The position numbers and the translations under genes are program-made. Shown one piece after another: positions 24,323-32,216 of a stretch of 64,000 bases of DNA. The stretch is from Martinezella tropici (lineage in GTDB: Bacteria; Pseudomonadota; Alphaproteobacteria; Rhizobiales; Rhizobiaceae): positions 124,001 through 188,000 of the forward strand of contig NZ_QMKK01000061.1 of NCBI RefSeq assembly GCF_003287875.1. The letters are read 5' to 3'. The notes beneath the pieces are model-generated. The model was not told the origin of the DNA and did not search any database. It saw only the letters and a program-made list of their open reading frames with translations. Position 1 is the stretch's first letter. Each line of letters starts with the position of its first letter.

Positions 24323-26416
24323 TCAGGCGAGCATGCGCAATCCCGGCTCACGATTCCAATAGCGCTTGGCTGCAGCCCCGGGGAATGAGGCAAGATCGAC
24401 GACGCCAGCATCGGGCTGAATGCCCGCCTTGTCGAGAAGCGCTTTGGCCGGAGCGTCGTGACCGATCGCCTTCAAATGCCCGAACGCGTCCATCACCCAT
24501 TGCACGGCGGCCGCCTCCTTGGCGAGCGCAGCGGCACCCTCCTTGGAAAGGATGACGGCCACTGCGTCGAAGATCTGCGAAGGCGACCCGAGAAGTTGTC
24601 CGTCGGCTCTGATCGTGTTGCCGTCGGAAAGCTTCGTATCGCCGACCTTCGGCGCTACGAGGAAGGGCGTTGCCTTTGCCTCGTTCAACAGATCGACAAG
24701 ATCGGCGACCGCTTTGGCGTCGCTCCCGGCGGCAATCAGTATGCCTATTTTTCGCCCCTCCAGGGTTTCTTTCATATTCCTGTGAATGGACAGGGCAGGG
24801 GATGCGTCGAGATCGATCGGTTCGCGCGCCGGCGCGTTCTTCTGAGGCATAACCAGACCGAGGCCGGCTGCAACGCGATTGGCAAGCCCGCTGTCGACAT
24901 TCATCAGATTGCCGACCATGCGAGGAGGCACCTGCTCCAATTGCACCTTCGACAATTCGAAGACGAATGCCGAGGCGATATGGGCTTGCTCCGACGGTGT
25001 CTGCGACTTCCAGAACAGACGGGCCTGGCTGTAGTGATCGGCAAAGAGCTCGCCGCGAATGCGAAACTTGTCGCCTTGCTCCGCTTCGCCAGCCTGATGC
25101 TCGTAGGTTTGAAAGCCGCTGACGGGGCATTCACGCGGGCCGCCGGCTTCGCCATCGGCGCCAAGGCTGTTGGGTTCGTAATTGGCCCGCCCTTTCGGCA
25201 CTGCCATCTGCATCTGCCCGTCACGCTGAAAATTCATGACCGGACATTTTGGTGCATTGATCGGCAATTGATGGAAGTTGGCAGTGCCGAGACGGGATTT
25301 CTGCGTATCGAGATAACTGAACAGGCGCCCCTGCAGCAATGGATCGTTGGTGAAATCGACGCCTGGAACGATATTGGCAGGGCAGAATGCCACCTGTTCC
25401 GTTTCAGCGAAAAAATTATCCGGATTGCGGTCGAGGACCAGGCGCCCGACGATCTTCAGCGGCAATATCTCTTCAGGAATGATTTTCGTGGAATCGAGGA
25501 CATCATAGGGAAGGCTCTCGGCAAAGGCATCGTCGAAGAGCTGCAATCCCAGTTCCCATTCCGGAAATTGCCCTGCCGCGATGGCTTCGAAAAGATCGCG
25601 GCGATGATAGTCGTTATCGGCGGCCTGCAGCTTGAGAGCTTCGTCCCACACCAGCGATTGGATGCCGAGCTTCGGTTTCCAGTGAAACTTCACGAAGGTG
25701 GATTTGCCGGCCTCGTTGACGAAGCGAAAAGTGTGGATGCCGAACCCCTGCATCATGCGGAAGGAGCGGGGAATGGCGCGGTCGGACATTGCCCACATCA
25801 GCATATGCGTCGATTCCGGCATCAGCGAGACAAAGTCCCAGAAGGTGTCGTGAGCGGTGGCAGCCTGCGGATAGGCCCTGTCGGCCTCCATTTTGACCGC
25901 ATGCACCAGATCCGGAAATTTCAGCGCATCCTGGATGAAGAACACGGGGATATTGTTGCCGACGAGATCCCAATTACCCTGCTTGGTATAGAATTTCACG
26001 GCGAAGCCACGCACGTCCCGTGGCGTGTCGACCGATCCCGCTCCGCCGGCAACCGTGGAAAATCGTACGAAAACGGGTGTCTTCTCGCCCTTGCGCTGGA
26101 ACAGATCGGCGCGGGTTATATCGGAAAGCGGTTCGTAAAGCTCGAAGAAGCCATGAGCCGCCGAACCCCTCGCATGAACGATCCTTTCGGGAATTCGCTC
26201 GTGGTCGAAATGGAAGATCTTTTCACGCAGAACGAAATCTTCCAGCAGCGTCGGCCCTCGCTTGCCCGATTTCAAGCTGTTCTGGTTGTCTGAAACCCGT
26301 ATGCCTTGATTGGTCGTCAGATGATCGGCACCGTCATGCGGTCCTTTCGTCGCGATGTGCTGATGCGTCTCGCCGCCTTCACCGCGCGATGTTTCGAAAT
26401 TCGTCTCGCTCGCCAT
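24323..26416 (-). CDS. katE: Large-subunit monofunctional catalase KatE (HPII type)
   Basis: Encodes 697 residues. The catalase core has the essential H81 in RIVHARGSAAHGFFE, N154 in LVGNNIPVFFIQD and the haem-ligating Tyr in GRLFSYLDTQKSRLG. From about residue 560 a flavodoxin-like C-terminal domain follows (GRKIGILIAAGSDAKAV), which defines clade 2 large catalases. It decomposes hydrogen peroxide in the cytoplasm. AAGGAG precedes the ATG. The promoter GGAAC-N16-GGTT (26507-26483) lies 66 bp upstream, and a 17-bp tandem duplication occupies the leader between them. In rhizobia katE is a known member of the general stress regulon. Confidence 0.95.
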   Translation of the reverse strand: MASETNFETSRGEGGETHQHIATKGPHDGADHLTTNQGIRVSDNQNSLKSGKRGPTLLEDFVLREKIFHFDHERIPERIVHARGSAAHGFFELYEPLSDITRADLFQRKGEKTPVFVRFSTVAGGAGSVDTPRDVRGFAVKFYTKQGNWDLVGNNIPVFFIQDALKFPDLVHAVKMEADRAYPQAATAHDTFWDFVSLMPESTHMLMWAMSDRAIPRSFRMMQGFGIHTFRFVNEAGKSTFVKFHWKPKLGIQSLVWDEALKLQAADNDYHRRDLFEAIAAGQFPEWELGLQLFDDAFAESLPYDVLDSTKIIPEEILPLKIVGRLVLDRNPDNFFAETEQVAFCPANIVPGVDFTNDPLLQGRLFSYLDTQKSRLGTANFHQLPINAPKCPVMNFQRDGQMQMAVPKGRANYEPNSLGADGEAGGPRECPVSGFQTYEHQAGEAEQGDKFRIRGELFADHYSQARLFWKSQTPSEQAHIASAFVFELSKVQLEQVPPRMVGNLMNVDSGLANRVAAGLGLVMPQKNAPAREPIDLDASPALSIHRNMKETLEGRKIGILIAAGSDAKAVADLVDLLNEAKATPFLVAPKVGDTKLSDGNTIRADGQLLGSPSQIFDAVAVILSKEGAAALAKEAAAVQWVMDAFGHLKAIGHDAPAKALLDKAGIQPDAGVVDLASFPGAAAKRYWNREPGLRMLA

Positions 26417-26442
26417 AGTATTCTCCTTCCGCCGGATTCATG

Positions 26443-26476
26443 CTCGTGTCGGGTTCGGCCTCGTGTCGGGTTCGGC
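26443..26476. repeat. 17-bp perfect tandem duplication in the katE leader
   Basis: CTCGTGTCGGGTTCGGC occurs at 26443-26459 and again immediately at 26460-26476. The repeat lies between the katE promoter and its ribosome binding site, so it lengthens the untranslated leader. Confidence 0.85.
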
Positions 26477-26482
26477 AGGTCG

Positions 26483-26507
26483 AACCTTTGCCGATCGGCA
26501 TTGTTCC
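26483..26507 (-). promoter_or_regulatory. EcfG/RpoE2-type promoter, GGAAC-N16-GGTT
   Basis: Minus-strand GGAAC (26507-26503), 16 bp, GGTT (26486-26483), 66 bp upstream of the katE ATG. Confidence 0.85.
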
Positions 26508-26531
26508 GGCGCAGAGGTGCGGCAATAGGCT

Positions 26532-26969
26532 TCAGAGCTCGATCAGCGCGATGCCAAGATCCTTTTGGCGGCGGCGATGCAGATGGGCGGGCGTTTCGAC
26601 GATGGTTGCTTCCAATGTCGGATGAACGATGCCGTTGAGGAAGTGGCCGCCGCGGGTCGAACCATCCTCCAGGCCGAGAACCGCGTGAAGATGCAGACTT
26701 GCCTTGCCGTCGTCGCCTGTGGCGATATCGCCGACCAGGCTCAGCACTTCGCATTGCTTCGGGACCGGGATCTCGCGGTAATTGCGATCTGCGAAATCGA
26801 ACCAGCCGACCGTCGCCCTTTCAAACGCTCCGATGGCGGTGATCGAGGCCGCGGTCAGTTCCTGCTCCGTGGCGAATGCCGAGAGCGTTGCGAAGGCTTC
26901 CTCATTGGTATCGAGCACGACGATATAGGTATTCTGTCCGTTCTGGAGTTCGATTTTCTTGAAGTTCAT
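26532..26969 (-). CDS. PPC/DUF296 domain protein
   Basis: Encodes 145 residues. The order of strands and the motif SLHLHAVLGLEDGSTRGGHFLNGIVHPTLEATI is that of the PPC (DUF296) domain, known from plant AT-hook proteins and stand-alone bacterial trimers. His residues in LHLH and GGHF are the usual metal-site ligands. No AT-hook is present. Function of bacterial members is unknown. GGAGG precedes the ATG. It begins 15 bp after the stop of the SDR gene upstream, so the two form an operon read from the stress promoter at 27831-27807. Confidence 0.8.
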   Translation of the reverse strand: MNFKKIELQNGQNTYIVVLDTNEEAFATLSAFATEQELTAASITAIGAFERATVGWFDFADRNYREIPVPKQCEVLSLVGDIATGDDGKASLHLHAVLGLEDGSTRGGHFLNGIVHPTLEATIVETPAHLHRRRQKDLGIALIEL

Positions 26970-26984
26970 GACACTTACCTCCGC

Positions 26985-27749
26985 TCAATCTTGCGCCGGC
27001 TGGCCATTGGAAGCCGAGACCCCGCCATCGACGGCAATATTGGCACCGGTGACGAAGCTCGCGTCGTCGCTCGCCAGAAAAGCGATGACGGCGGCGACTT
27101 CGTGCGGCTCGCAAACACGGCCGAGTGCAATGCGCTGCGTGAATTTAGCCACCAGCGCTTCGTCCTTGAGCATGTCCTTGGTCATGCCCGTTCGCGTCAG
27201 GCTTGGACACACCGAGTTGACGCGGATTCCCTGCTTGCCAAGATCAAGTGCGAGCGCCCGGGTGAGATTGACAACCCCGCCCTTGGCGGCATTGTAAGGG
27301 CTCATTCCCCAGTCGCCTCCTGTCCCTGAAACGGATGCAGTATTGATGATCGCACCTTTTGTTTTCTCAAGGTGCGGAATGGCGGCACGGCATCCGAAAA
27401 ATACGCCATCGAGGTCGGTTGCCATCACATTGCGCCAACGCTCGTCGGAAATGTCGGCAGGTTCGCCCGCCTCGTGGACGCCTGCATTGTTGACGATGAC
27501 GTCAAGCCGGCCGAACCGATCCACAACCGCCGACACCATCGCATCGACCGCTGCCGATTGCGAGACGTCCACGACCTGCGTCATGCTGCGCTCGGGCGGC
27601 AGGTCGGCGACGACCTTGCCCAGCGCCTCGGCATTGCGATCGACAAGAACGACACTGGCGCCTTCCTCCGAAAACCGCCGGGCGGTCGCTTCTCCCATCC
27701 CGGAAGCCGCGCCGGTCACGATAACAACCTTTTCCTTGAAACGATGCAT
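26985..27749 (-). CDS. SDR family NAD(P)-dependent oxidoreductase
   Basis: Encodes 254 residues of a classical short-chain dehydrogenase. It shows TGAASGMGEATARRF (cofactor), NNAGVHE, the catalytic Ser in NTASVSGTGG and the YNAAK pair, then the C-terminal GGVSASNGQPAQD. Asp in VLVDRN after the second strand suggests preference for NAD(H). It should oxidise or reduce an alcohol or carbonyl; substrate unknown. AAGGAT precedes ATG 27749; a longer frame to 27944 would overlap two promoters and is rejected. Together with the PPC gene it is read from the leftward stress promoter, while another SDR is read from the rightward one. Confidence 0.9.
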   Translation of the reverse strand: MHRFKEKVVIVTGAASGMGEATARRFSEEGASVVLVDRNAEALGKVVADLPPERSMTQVVDVSQSAAVDAMVSAVVDRFGRLDVIVNNAGVHEAGEPADISDERWRNVMATDLDGVFFGCRAAIPHLEKTKGAIINTASVSGTGGDWGMSPYNAAKGGVVNLTRALALDLGKQGIRVNSVCPSLTRTGMTKDMLKDEALVAKFTQRIALGRVCEPHEVAAVIAFLASDDASFVTGANIAVDGGVSASNGQPAQD

Positions 27750-27806
27750 TGAAATATCCTTTCGAGACGGATGAAGCGGATCACCCGGAATTGGTCTTGC
27801 GGTCAG

Positions 27807-27831
27807 AACTGCAAGGGGGCGCCAAGGTTCC
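27807..27831 (-). promoter_or_regulatory. EcfG/RpoE2-type promoter, GGAAC-N16-AGTT
   Basis: Minus-strand GGAAC (27831-27827), 16 bp, AGTT (27810-27807), 57 bp upstream of the SDR at 27749. Confidence 0.8.
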
Positions 27832-27864
27832 TGGGCTGGATCGTCCGAGGATTTTGCCAATCGT

Positions 27865-27889
27865 GGAACCAGGCGCGAATGAGAGGGTT
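27865..27889 (+). promoter_or_regulatory. EcfG/RpoE2-type promoter, GGAAC-N16-GGTT
   Basis: Plus-strand GGAAC (27865-27869), 16 bp, GGTT (27886-27889), 53 bp upstream of the SDR at 27943. It is divergent from 27807-27831 with only 33 bp between the two elements. Confidence 0.85.
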
Positions 27890-27942
27890 CGGAAACGAGG
27901 AAATCCAGCGAGGACGAAACCACACAGAATTCGGAGACAATC

Positions 27943-28800
27943 ATGGTTACCTATCCCAAGCCCCCATTCCCGTCGCAGCAGCAGCCGATGCCCGGTCATA
28001 CGGTTGCCATGGATCCGGCACCGGATCATGGAGAAGAGAGCTATCGCGGATCGGAGAGACTTGCCGGCAAGAGGGCGATCATCACCGGCGGCGACAGCGG
28101 TATCGGTCGCGCGGTCGCAATCGCCTTCGCGCGCGAGGGTGCCGATATTCTGATCTCCTATCTCAGCGAAGATGACGATGCGCATGAGACCCGACGCTGG
28201 GTCGAGAAGGCGGGCCGAAAGGCGGTACTGGTCGCAGGCGATATCCAGGATCCCAAGCATTGCCGCCATATCGTCGACAAGGCCGTGGCCGAACTCGGCG
28301 GGATCGACATCCTCGTCAACAATGCCGCCCATCAGGCGAGCTTTCACGAGATCGGCGACATCAGCGATGAGGAGTGGGAATTGACGTTCAAGGTCAATAT
28401 CCATGCCATGTTCTATCTGACCAAGGCGGCCGTGGCTCATATGAAGCCGGGCAGCGCCATCATCAATACGGCGTCGATCAATTCGGACAACCCGAATCCG
28501 ACATTGCTCGCCTACGCCACCACCAAAGGCGCCATCCAGAATTTCACTGCCGGTCTGGCGCAATTGCTCGCGGAAAAGGGCATTCGCGCCAATGCTGTCG
28601 CGCCTGGCCCCATCTGGACGCCGCTCATTCCTTCGACACTGCCGGAGGACGCCGTCAAGGATTTCGGGAAGCAGGTGCCGATGAAGCGGCCCGGGCAGCC
28701 GGTGGAACTCGCAACAACCTATGTCATGCTTGCCGACCCGCTTTCGAGCTATGTCTCCGGAACCACAGTCGCCGTTACGGGAGGCAAACCGTTGCTATGA
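27943..28800 (+). CDS. SDR family oxidoreductase, YghA/GSP39 type
   Basis: Encodes 285 residues. A Pro-rich N-terminal extension (PKPPFPSQQQPMPGH, about 40 residues) precedes the SDR core, as in the YghA / general stress protein 39 group. Core motifs are ITGGDSGIGRAVAIAF, NNAAHQASF, NTASIN and YATTKGA, ending in TVAVTGGKPLL. The group contains stress-induced aldehyde or sugar reductases; substrate here is unknown. GGAG precedes the ATG and the EcfG-type promoter is 53 bp upstream. Divergent from the other SDR operon, with which it shares the intergenic control region. Confidence 0.9.
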   Translation: MVTYPKPPFPSQQQPMPGHTVAMDPAPDHGEESYRGSERLAGKRAIITGGDSGIGRAVAIAFAREGADILISYLSEDDDAHETRRWVEKAGRKAVLVAGDIQDPKHCRHIVDKAVAELGGIDILVNNAAHQASFHEIGDISDEEWELTFKVNIHAMFYLTKAAVAHMKPGSAIINTASINSDNPNPTLLAYATTKGAIQNFTAGLAQLLAEKGIRANAVAPGPIWTPLIPSTLPEDAVKDFGKQVPMKRPGQPVELATTYVMLADPLSSYVSGTTVAVTGGKPLL

Positions 28801-28852
28801 CGGTGGACCGTCGTTGCACGGACATGCGCCGCGCAACCTCGGTCATCCCGGG

Positions 28853-28878
28853 GGAACATTATGGATAGGACACGGGTT
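28853..28878 (+). promoter_or_regulatory. EcfG/RpoE2-type promoter, GGAAC-N17-GGTT
   Basis: Plus-strand GGAAC (28853-28857), 17 bp, GGTT (28875-28878), 76 bp upstream of the one-helix protein at 28955 and the two small genes behind it. Confidence 0.75.
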
Positions 28879-28954
28879 AAACCTTTGTCCGTCAGATGAT
28901 GCCGAGAAAATGACCGCGCCTGGTGCGCGGGCGAGAAGCTCGTGAGGAGGCCAA

Positions 28955-29107
28955 ATGGACCGAGAGCCGCAAGCACGTCGCCGCATGATGATCTTCGTTG
29001 CGACGATTTTCGTTCTTGCCTGTGTCATCGCCGTCTTTTTCGCCTTCGAGTTCCATCCCGGCGAGCCGGCTCCGCCTGGCGCCGCATCATCGTCTCAGGC
29101 GCAGTGA
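28955..29107 (+). CDS. Small single-helix membrane protein, stress-promoter linked
   Basis: A 50-residue protein: a basic N-terminus (MDREPQARRRM), one membrane segment IFVATIFVLACVIAVFFAF (about residues 13-31) and a short Pro/Ser/Ala-rich tail, giving a likely N-in topology. GAGGAGG precedes the ATG at 28955. It is the first gene after a GGAAC-N17-GGTT promoter; two small hydrophilic genes follow on the same strand. No family name can be given. Confidence 0.7.
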   Translation: MDREPQARRRMMIFVATIFVLACVIAVFFAFEFHPGEPAPPGAASSSQAQ

Positions 29108-29208
29108 CACGACCCGCTCCGCCATTCTCCAGGCTCGCACAGCTTCGCGATTTTCCGCTCGATGGATGTCGCAGCGGGTCTCACCAAGAGCAACGATAGG
29201 AGGACATG

Positions 29209-29391
29209 ATGAACAGCAAACCACCACCCGTTCCCGAAGAAAACCGGAGCGATAAGGGCGTCGGCGATCACGCCAGACCGTCCGTATCCGATCCTCGCAG
29301 GCCTGACACGTCCGTCGATCCCGAGAAGAAGGGCCAGCAGGGAAACAGCAGGATCAACACCAGCCACCAGGGTCATCAACAGGATCGATAG
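29209..29391 (+). CDS. Small disordered hydrophilic protein
   Basis: A 60-residue protein, MNSKPPPVPEENRSDKGVGD at the start, full of Pro, Asp, Lys, Gln and Arg and lacking any hydrophobic stretch; it should be intrinsically disordered. Similar short proteins ending in HQGHQQDR are common in rhizobia, without assigned function. AGGAGG lies at better spacing to ATG 29209 than to the adjoining ATG 29206. It is 101 bp behind the one-helix protein and 9 bp before the next small gene, suggesting one transcript from 28853. Confidence 0.7.
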   Translation: MNSKPPPVPEENRSDKGVGDHARPSVSDPRRPDTSVDPEKKGQQGNSRINTSHQGHQQDR

Positions 29392-29400
29392 GAGGTGCCA

Positions 29401-29598
29401 ATGTCCACTTCGACCAAGACGCCGGCCAGTATCCGCCAGGGCGGCCCTGGCGCATCGCATGAAAATGCCAAGGCGCCATTGAATATTCCAAAGCCGCCTG
29501 CCGAGCCCGATCGGCGCGACCGCAGCAAGGTCTCCGGCGGTGGCGGAGAACGCGATCGTCATCATAGCCACGATCCCAAGCGGAAGGGCGGCAAGTAG
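29401..29598 (+). CDS. Small disordered Gly/Arg/His-rich protein
   Basis: A 65-residue protein. Its first half contains IRQGGPGASHENAK and its second half is basic and Gly-rich (KVSGGGGERDRHHSHDPKRKGGK), again with no hydrophobic core. AGGAGG precedes ATG 29401. It starts 9 bp after the previous stop. Together with the preceding gene it forms a pair of hydrophilin-like proteins; protection against drying is a reasonable guess from composition only. Confidence 0.7.
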   Translation: MSTSTKTPASIRQGGPGASHENAKAPLNIPKPPAEPDRRDRSKVSGGGGERDRHHSHDPKRKGGK

Positions 29599-29730
29599 AA
29601 CAGCCTCAAGACTTTCCGCTTTTGCTGAAACCGAAAAGCTCGCCTGTGGCGGGCTTCAGCTTGAACGGTTGTGTCTCACGCTCAAGTTTTGGCTATGAGA
29701 TTCCTCGGGAATCCGCCCTTTGCCGAGTCC

Positions 29731-29755
29731 GGAACAAAGCAGATCGGCGGAAGTT
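29731..29755 (+). promoter_or_regulatory. EcfG/RpoE2-type promoter, GGAAC-N16-AGTT
   Basis: Plus-strand GGAAC (29731-29735), 16 bp, AGTT (29752-29755), 37 bp upstream of the DUF2231 gene. Confidence 0.8.
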
Positions 29756-29792
29756 GGATAGCAATCTCTGCGGGAATATTGGAGACACCGCC

Positions 29793-30242
29793 ATGGTCGT
29801 TCGATATCTTCAGGTGACGCGTCATGCTTCATATCGCCCTTTTCACACTCTTCTCGTTCCAATTCCAATGGTCTGCTTCGTCGGCGCGTTGGCGACGGAT
29901 GTCGCTTATTGGAAATCCGCCGAAATGATGTGGGCCGACGCCTCCGCATGGTTGCTGGCGGTCGGGCTCTTGTTCGGCTTGGTCGCGATCGTCGCTGCCG
30001 CTGTCGATGCTTTCGCCGGGCGACTTTCCTCGATGCAAGGGCGAATATGGCCTTATGTGATCTGCAATGCTCTTATCCTTGTCCTCTCATTCTTCAACGC
30101 GCTGGTGCATAGCCGTGATGCGTGGACTTCCGTCGTTCCCATGGGGCTCATCCTTTCCATCGTGACGGTCGTTTTCATCCTTTTCAGCGGCTGGATACGC
30201 TGGGCACTGATCGACTACGAAAACCCGGGAGTCGAACCATGA
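29793..30242 (+). CDS. DUF2231 membrane protein
   Basis: Encodes 149 residues with four membrane segments. The first (FHTLLVPIPMVCFVGALATDVAY) carries the conserved H-P-x-x-V-P-like signature of DUF2231 (here RPFHTLLVPIP), followed by WLLAVGLLFGLVAIVAAAVDAF, YVICNALILVLSFFNALVH and GLILSIVTVVFILFSGW. Such proteins often accompany membrane or periplasmic oxidoreductases and may bind haem or pass electrons, which is not established. GGAG precedes the ATG. It overlaps the next gene by ATGA, so the two are translationally coupled. Confidence 0.85.
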   Translation: MVVRYLQVTRHASYRPFHTLLVPIPMVCFVGALATDVAYWKSAEMMWADASAWLLAVGLLFGLVAIVAAAVDAFAGRLSSMQGRIWPYVICNALILVLSFFNALVHSRDAWTSVVPMGLILSIVTVVFILFSGWIRWALIDYENPGVEP

Positions 30243-31570
30243 TCTTCAAGACAAGTCAGACGATGGCCGCGGCCTTCGTCTTTGGCGCGATCTCCGTTCT
30301 TTCCGGCTGCAGTCAGAACGAAGAGGATCCGACCGGCCAGATCGGACCGAATCCGACGCTGCCGGCGCAAACGCAATATCTTTTTCCTCCAATGCATGTC
30401 GCCAAGGTCATCGGCTGGCAAAATGGCGAAAAGCCGCAGGTTGCACAAGGATTGCAGATCAAGGCACTTGCGACGGGGTTGAAACACCCGCGTTCGATCT
30501 ATGTGCTGCCGAATGGTGACGTCCTTGCAGTGGAATCGGTCGCGCCGCCCGAAGCTTCGATCAAGCGGCCGAAGGACCTGATCATGGGCTGGATCGAGGC
30601 AATGGCGACGTCTGCGGGCAGCAACGAAGGTAGCAACCGCATCACCCTTCTGCGCGATGCCGATGGCGATGGTGTTGCCGAAACGAAGAGCGTCTTTCTC
30701 GACCATCTCAATTCTCCTTTCGGCGTCGCCCTCGTCGGCAGCGATCTCTATGTCGCGGAGACGGACAAGATCACGCGCTACCCATACAAGACCGGGGAGA
30801 CAAGTATCCCCGAGCCCGGAACGAAGCTGACCGATTTACCGGGCGGCCCCATCGATCACCATTGGACCAAGAGCCTTGTGGCCAGTCCGGACGGATCGCT
30901 GCTTTACGCTGGTGTCGGGTCCAACAGCAACATCACGGAAAACGGCATTCAGGCCGAGATGGACCGAGCTTCCATCTGGGAGGTCGATAGGGCTACGGGA
31001 CGCCATCGCATTTTCGCGGATGGCCTCAGGAACCCGAACGGACTGTCCTGGGAACCCGAGACCCATGCCCTCTGGACCGTCGTCAACGAGCGCGACGAAC
31101 TTGGCCCCAATCTCGTGCCGGATTATATGACCTCCGTGAAGGAGGGCGGTTTCTATGGTTGGCCATACAGCTATTTCGGCAAGAATATCGATCCCCGTGT
31201 CATGCCGCAACGGCCGGATCTGGTCGAGAAGGCGATCGTTCCCGATTACGCGCTGAGTTCGCACGTGGCGCCGCTCGGCATGGTTTTTTACACGCGCGCC
31301 AATCTGCCGGCGGCCTATCGCGGCGGCGCGTTCGTCGGCGAGCACGGGAGCTGGAATCGCTACCAATTCAACGGGTACAAGGTGATCTTCGTACCCTTCG
31401 CGGGCGGCCAGCCGAAAGGCGTTCCGCAAGATGTGGTGACCGGCTTTCTGAACGGCGATAACGAGGCAAGAGGACGGCCGGTGGGCCTTGCGGTTGACAA
31501 TGCCGGCGCCCTTCTGATTGCCGACGATGTCGGCAACACGGTTTGGCGCGTTAGCGCCGCCGCGCCGTGA
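30239..31570 (+). CDS. PQQ-dependent sugar dehydrogenase-like lipoprotein
   Basis: Encodes 443 residues. A lipoprotein signal with lipobox VLSGC puts C24 as the acylated residue, so it is anchored in the periplasm. The rest is a beta-propeller of the soluble aldose/sorbosone dehydrogenase group: GLKHPRSIYVLPNGDVLAVES, HLNSPFGVALVGSDLYVAETD, KSLVASPDGSLLYAGVGSNSN, FADGLRNPNGLSWEP and FVGEHGSWNRYQFNGYKV. It would oxidise a sugar or polyol with PQQ, handing electrons to the membrane, perhaps through the coupled DUF2231 protein (inference). Under the same stress promoter at 29731-29755. Long for a soluble member but normal for the sorbosone-type. Confidence 0.85.
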   Translation: MIFKTSQTMAAAFVFGAISVLSGCSQNEEDPTGQIGPNPTLPAQTQYLFPPMHVAKVIGWQNGEKPQVAQGLQIKALATGLKHPRSIYVLPNGDVLAVESVAPPEASIKRPKDLIMGWIEAMATSAGSNEGSNRITLLRDADGDGVAETKSVFLDHLNSPFGVALVGSDLYVAETDKITRYPYKTGETSIPEPGTKLTDLPGGPIDHHWTKSLVASPDGSLLYAGVGSNSNITENGIQAEMDRASIWEVDRATGRHRIFADGLRNPNGLSWEPETHALWTVVNERDELGPNLVPDYMTSVKEGGFYGWPYSYFGKNIDPRVMPQRPDLVEKAIVPDYALSSHVAPLGMVFYTRANLPAAYRGGAFVGEHGSWNRYQFNGYKVIFVPFAGGQPKGVPQDVVTGFLNGDNEARGRPVGLAVDNAGALLIADDVGNTVWRVSAAAP

Positions 31571-31601
31571 TCTCTCTGCAACGTCCGGACATCATACGAA
31601 G

Positions 31602-31635
31602 CGATCGCCCGCCCCATTATCGGGACGGGCGATCG
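31602..31635. terminator. Strong hairpin between convergent genes
   Basis: Arms CGATCGCCCG (31602-31611) and CGGGCGATCG (31626-31635) form a perfect 10-bp stem. It lies between the convergent PQQ dehydrogenase and CBS protein genes and is a likely bidirectional terminator. Confidence 0.65.
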
Positions 31636-31666
31636 ACAAGGCTTAAGAAATCGGCAACTCTTCCGA

Positions 31667-32104
31667 TTAGACGCCGGTTTGCGAGTGTCTGCCGCCTGGT
31701 CGCGAAATGCCTGAAAGCGCTGATCCGGCCGCCCCATCGCTGGCTTTCACAGCGATATCAGCCAAAGACAGTATGCCGACCAGGCGTTTGTCACGGCTGA
31801 CCACGGGAAGGCGGCGAAGTTGCTGGTCGCCGAGATTTTGCATGACGTGATCGATCTCTTCGTCCTCGAAGCAGTATTTGATATCGGAGCTCATCACATC
31901 GGCAATCCTGGCGTCCGGTCCCTTGCCCCTGGCAATGGCGCGGATGGCGATATCCCGATCCGTGATGACGCCGACCAGGCGGTCATTATCGCCGATCGGA
32001 ACCACGCCGGCATCGATATCCGCCATGATCAAAGCGGCATCCCGGATCGATTGGTCGGGACGCGCAATGCGTACGTCTCGTGTCATAGCTTCACTGACTT
32101 GCAT
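31667..32104 (-). CDS. Tandem CBS-domain protein
   Basis: Encodes 145 residues made of two CBS domains: MTRDVRIARPDQSIRDAALIMADIDAGVVPIGDNDRLVGVITDRDIAIRAI (about 7-60) and VMSSDIKYCFEDEEIDHVMQNLGDQQLRRLPVVSRDKRLVGILSLADIA (about 70-125). A CBS pair binds adenosine nucleotides such as AMP, ATP or NAD and acts as an energy sensor, either freely or on a partner. A short Gly/Ser/Arg tail follows. GGAGG precedes the ATG; the longer frame to 32278 overlaps the BON gene and is not used. It lies 112 bp behind the BON gene and may share its transcript. No GGAAC promoter found. Confidence 0.9.
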   Translation of the reverse strand: MQVSEAMTRDVRIARPDQSIRDAALIMADIDAGVVPIGDNDRLVGVITDRDIAIRAIARGKGPDARIADVMSSDIKYCFEDEEIDHVMQNLGDQQLRRLPVVSRDKRLVGILSLADIAVKASDGAAGSALSGISRPGGRHSQTGV

Positions 32105-32216
32105 GATGGACCTCCATTCTTCGTTAGCGCCATCGGACTTATTCGTCTGAAGCCGATGGCACGGGCCGGCGCCCATTTGGGCGTGGCCGAACTTGCGCGC
32201 GGACAGGCCCCCGATA

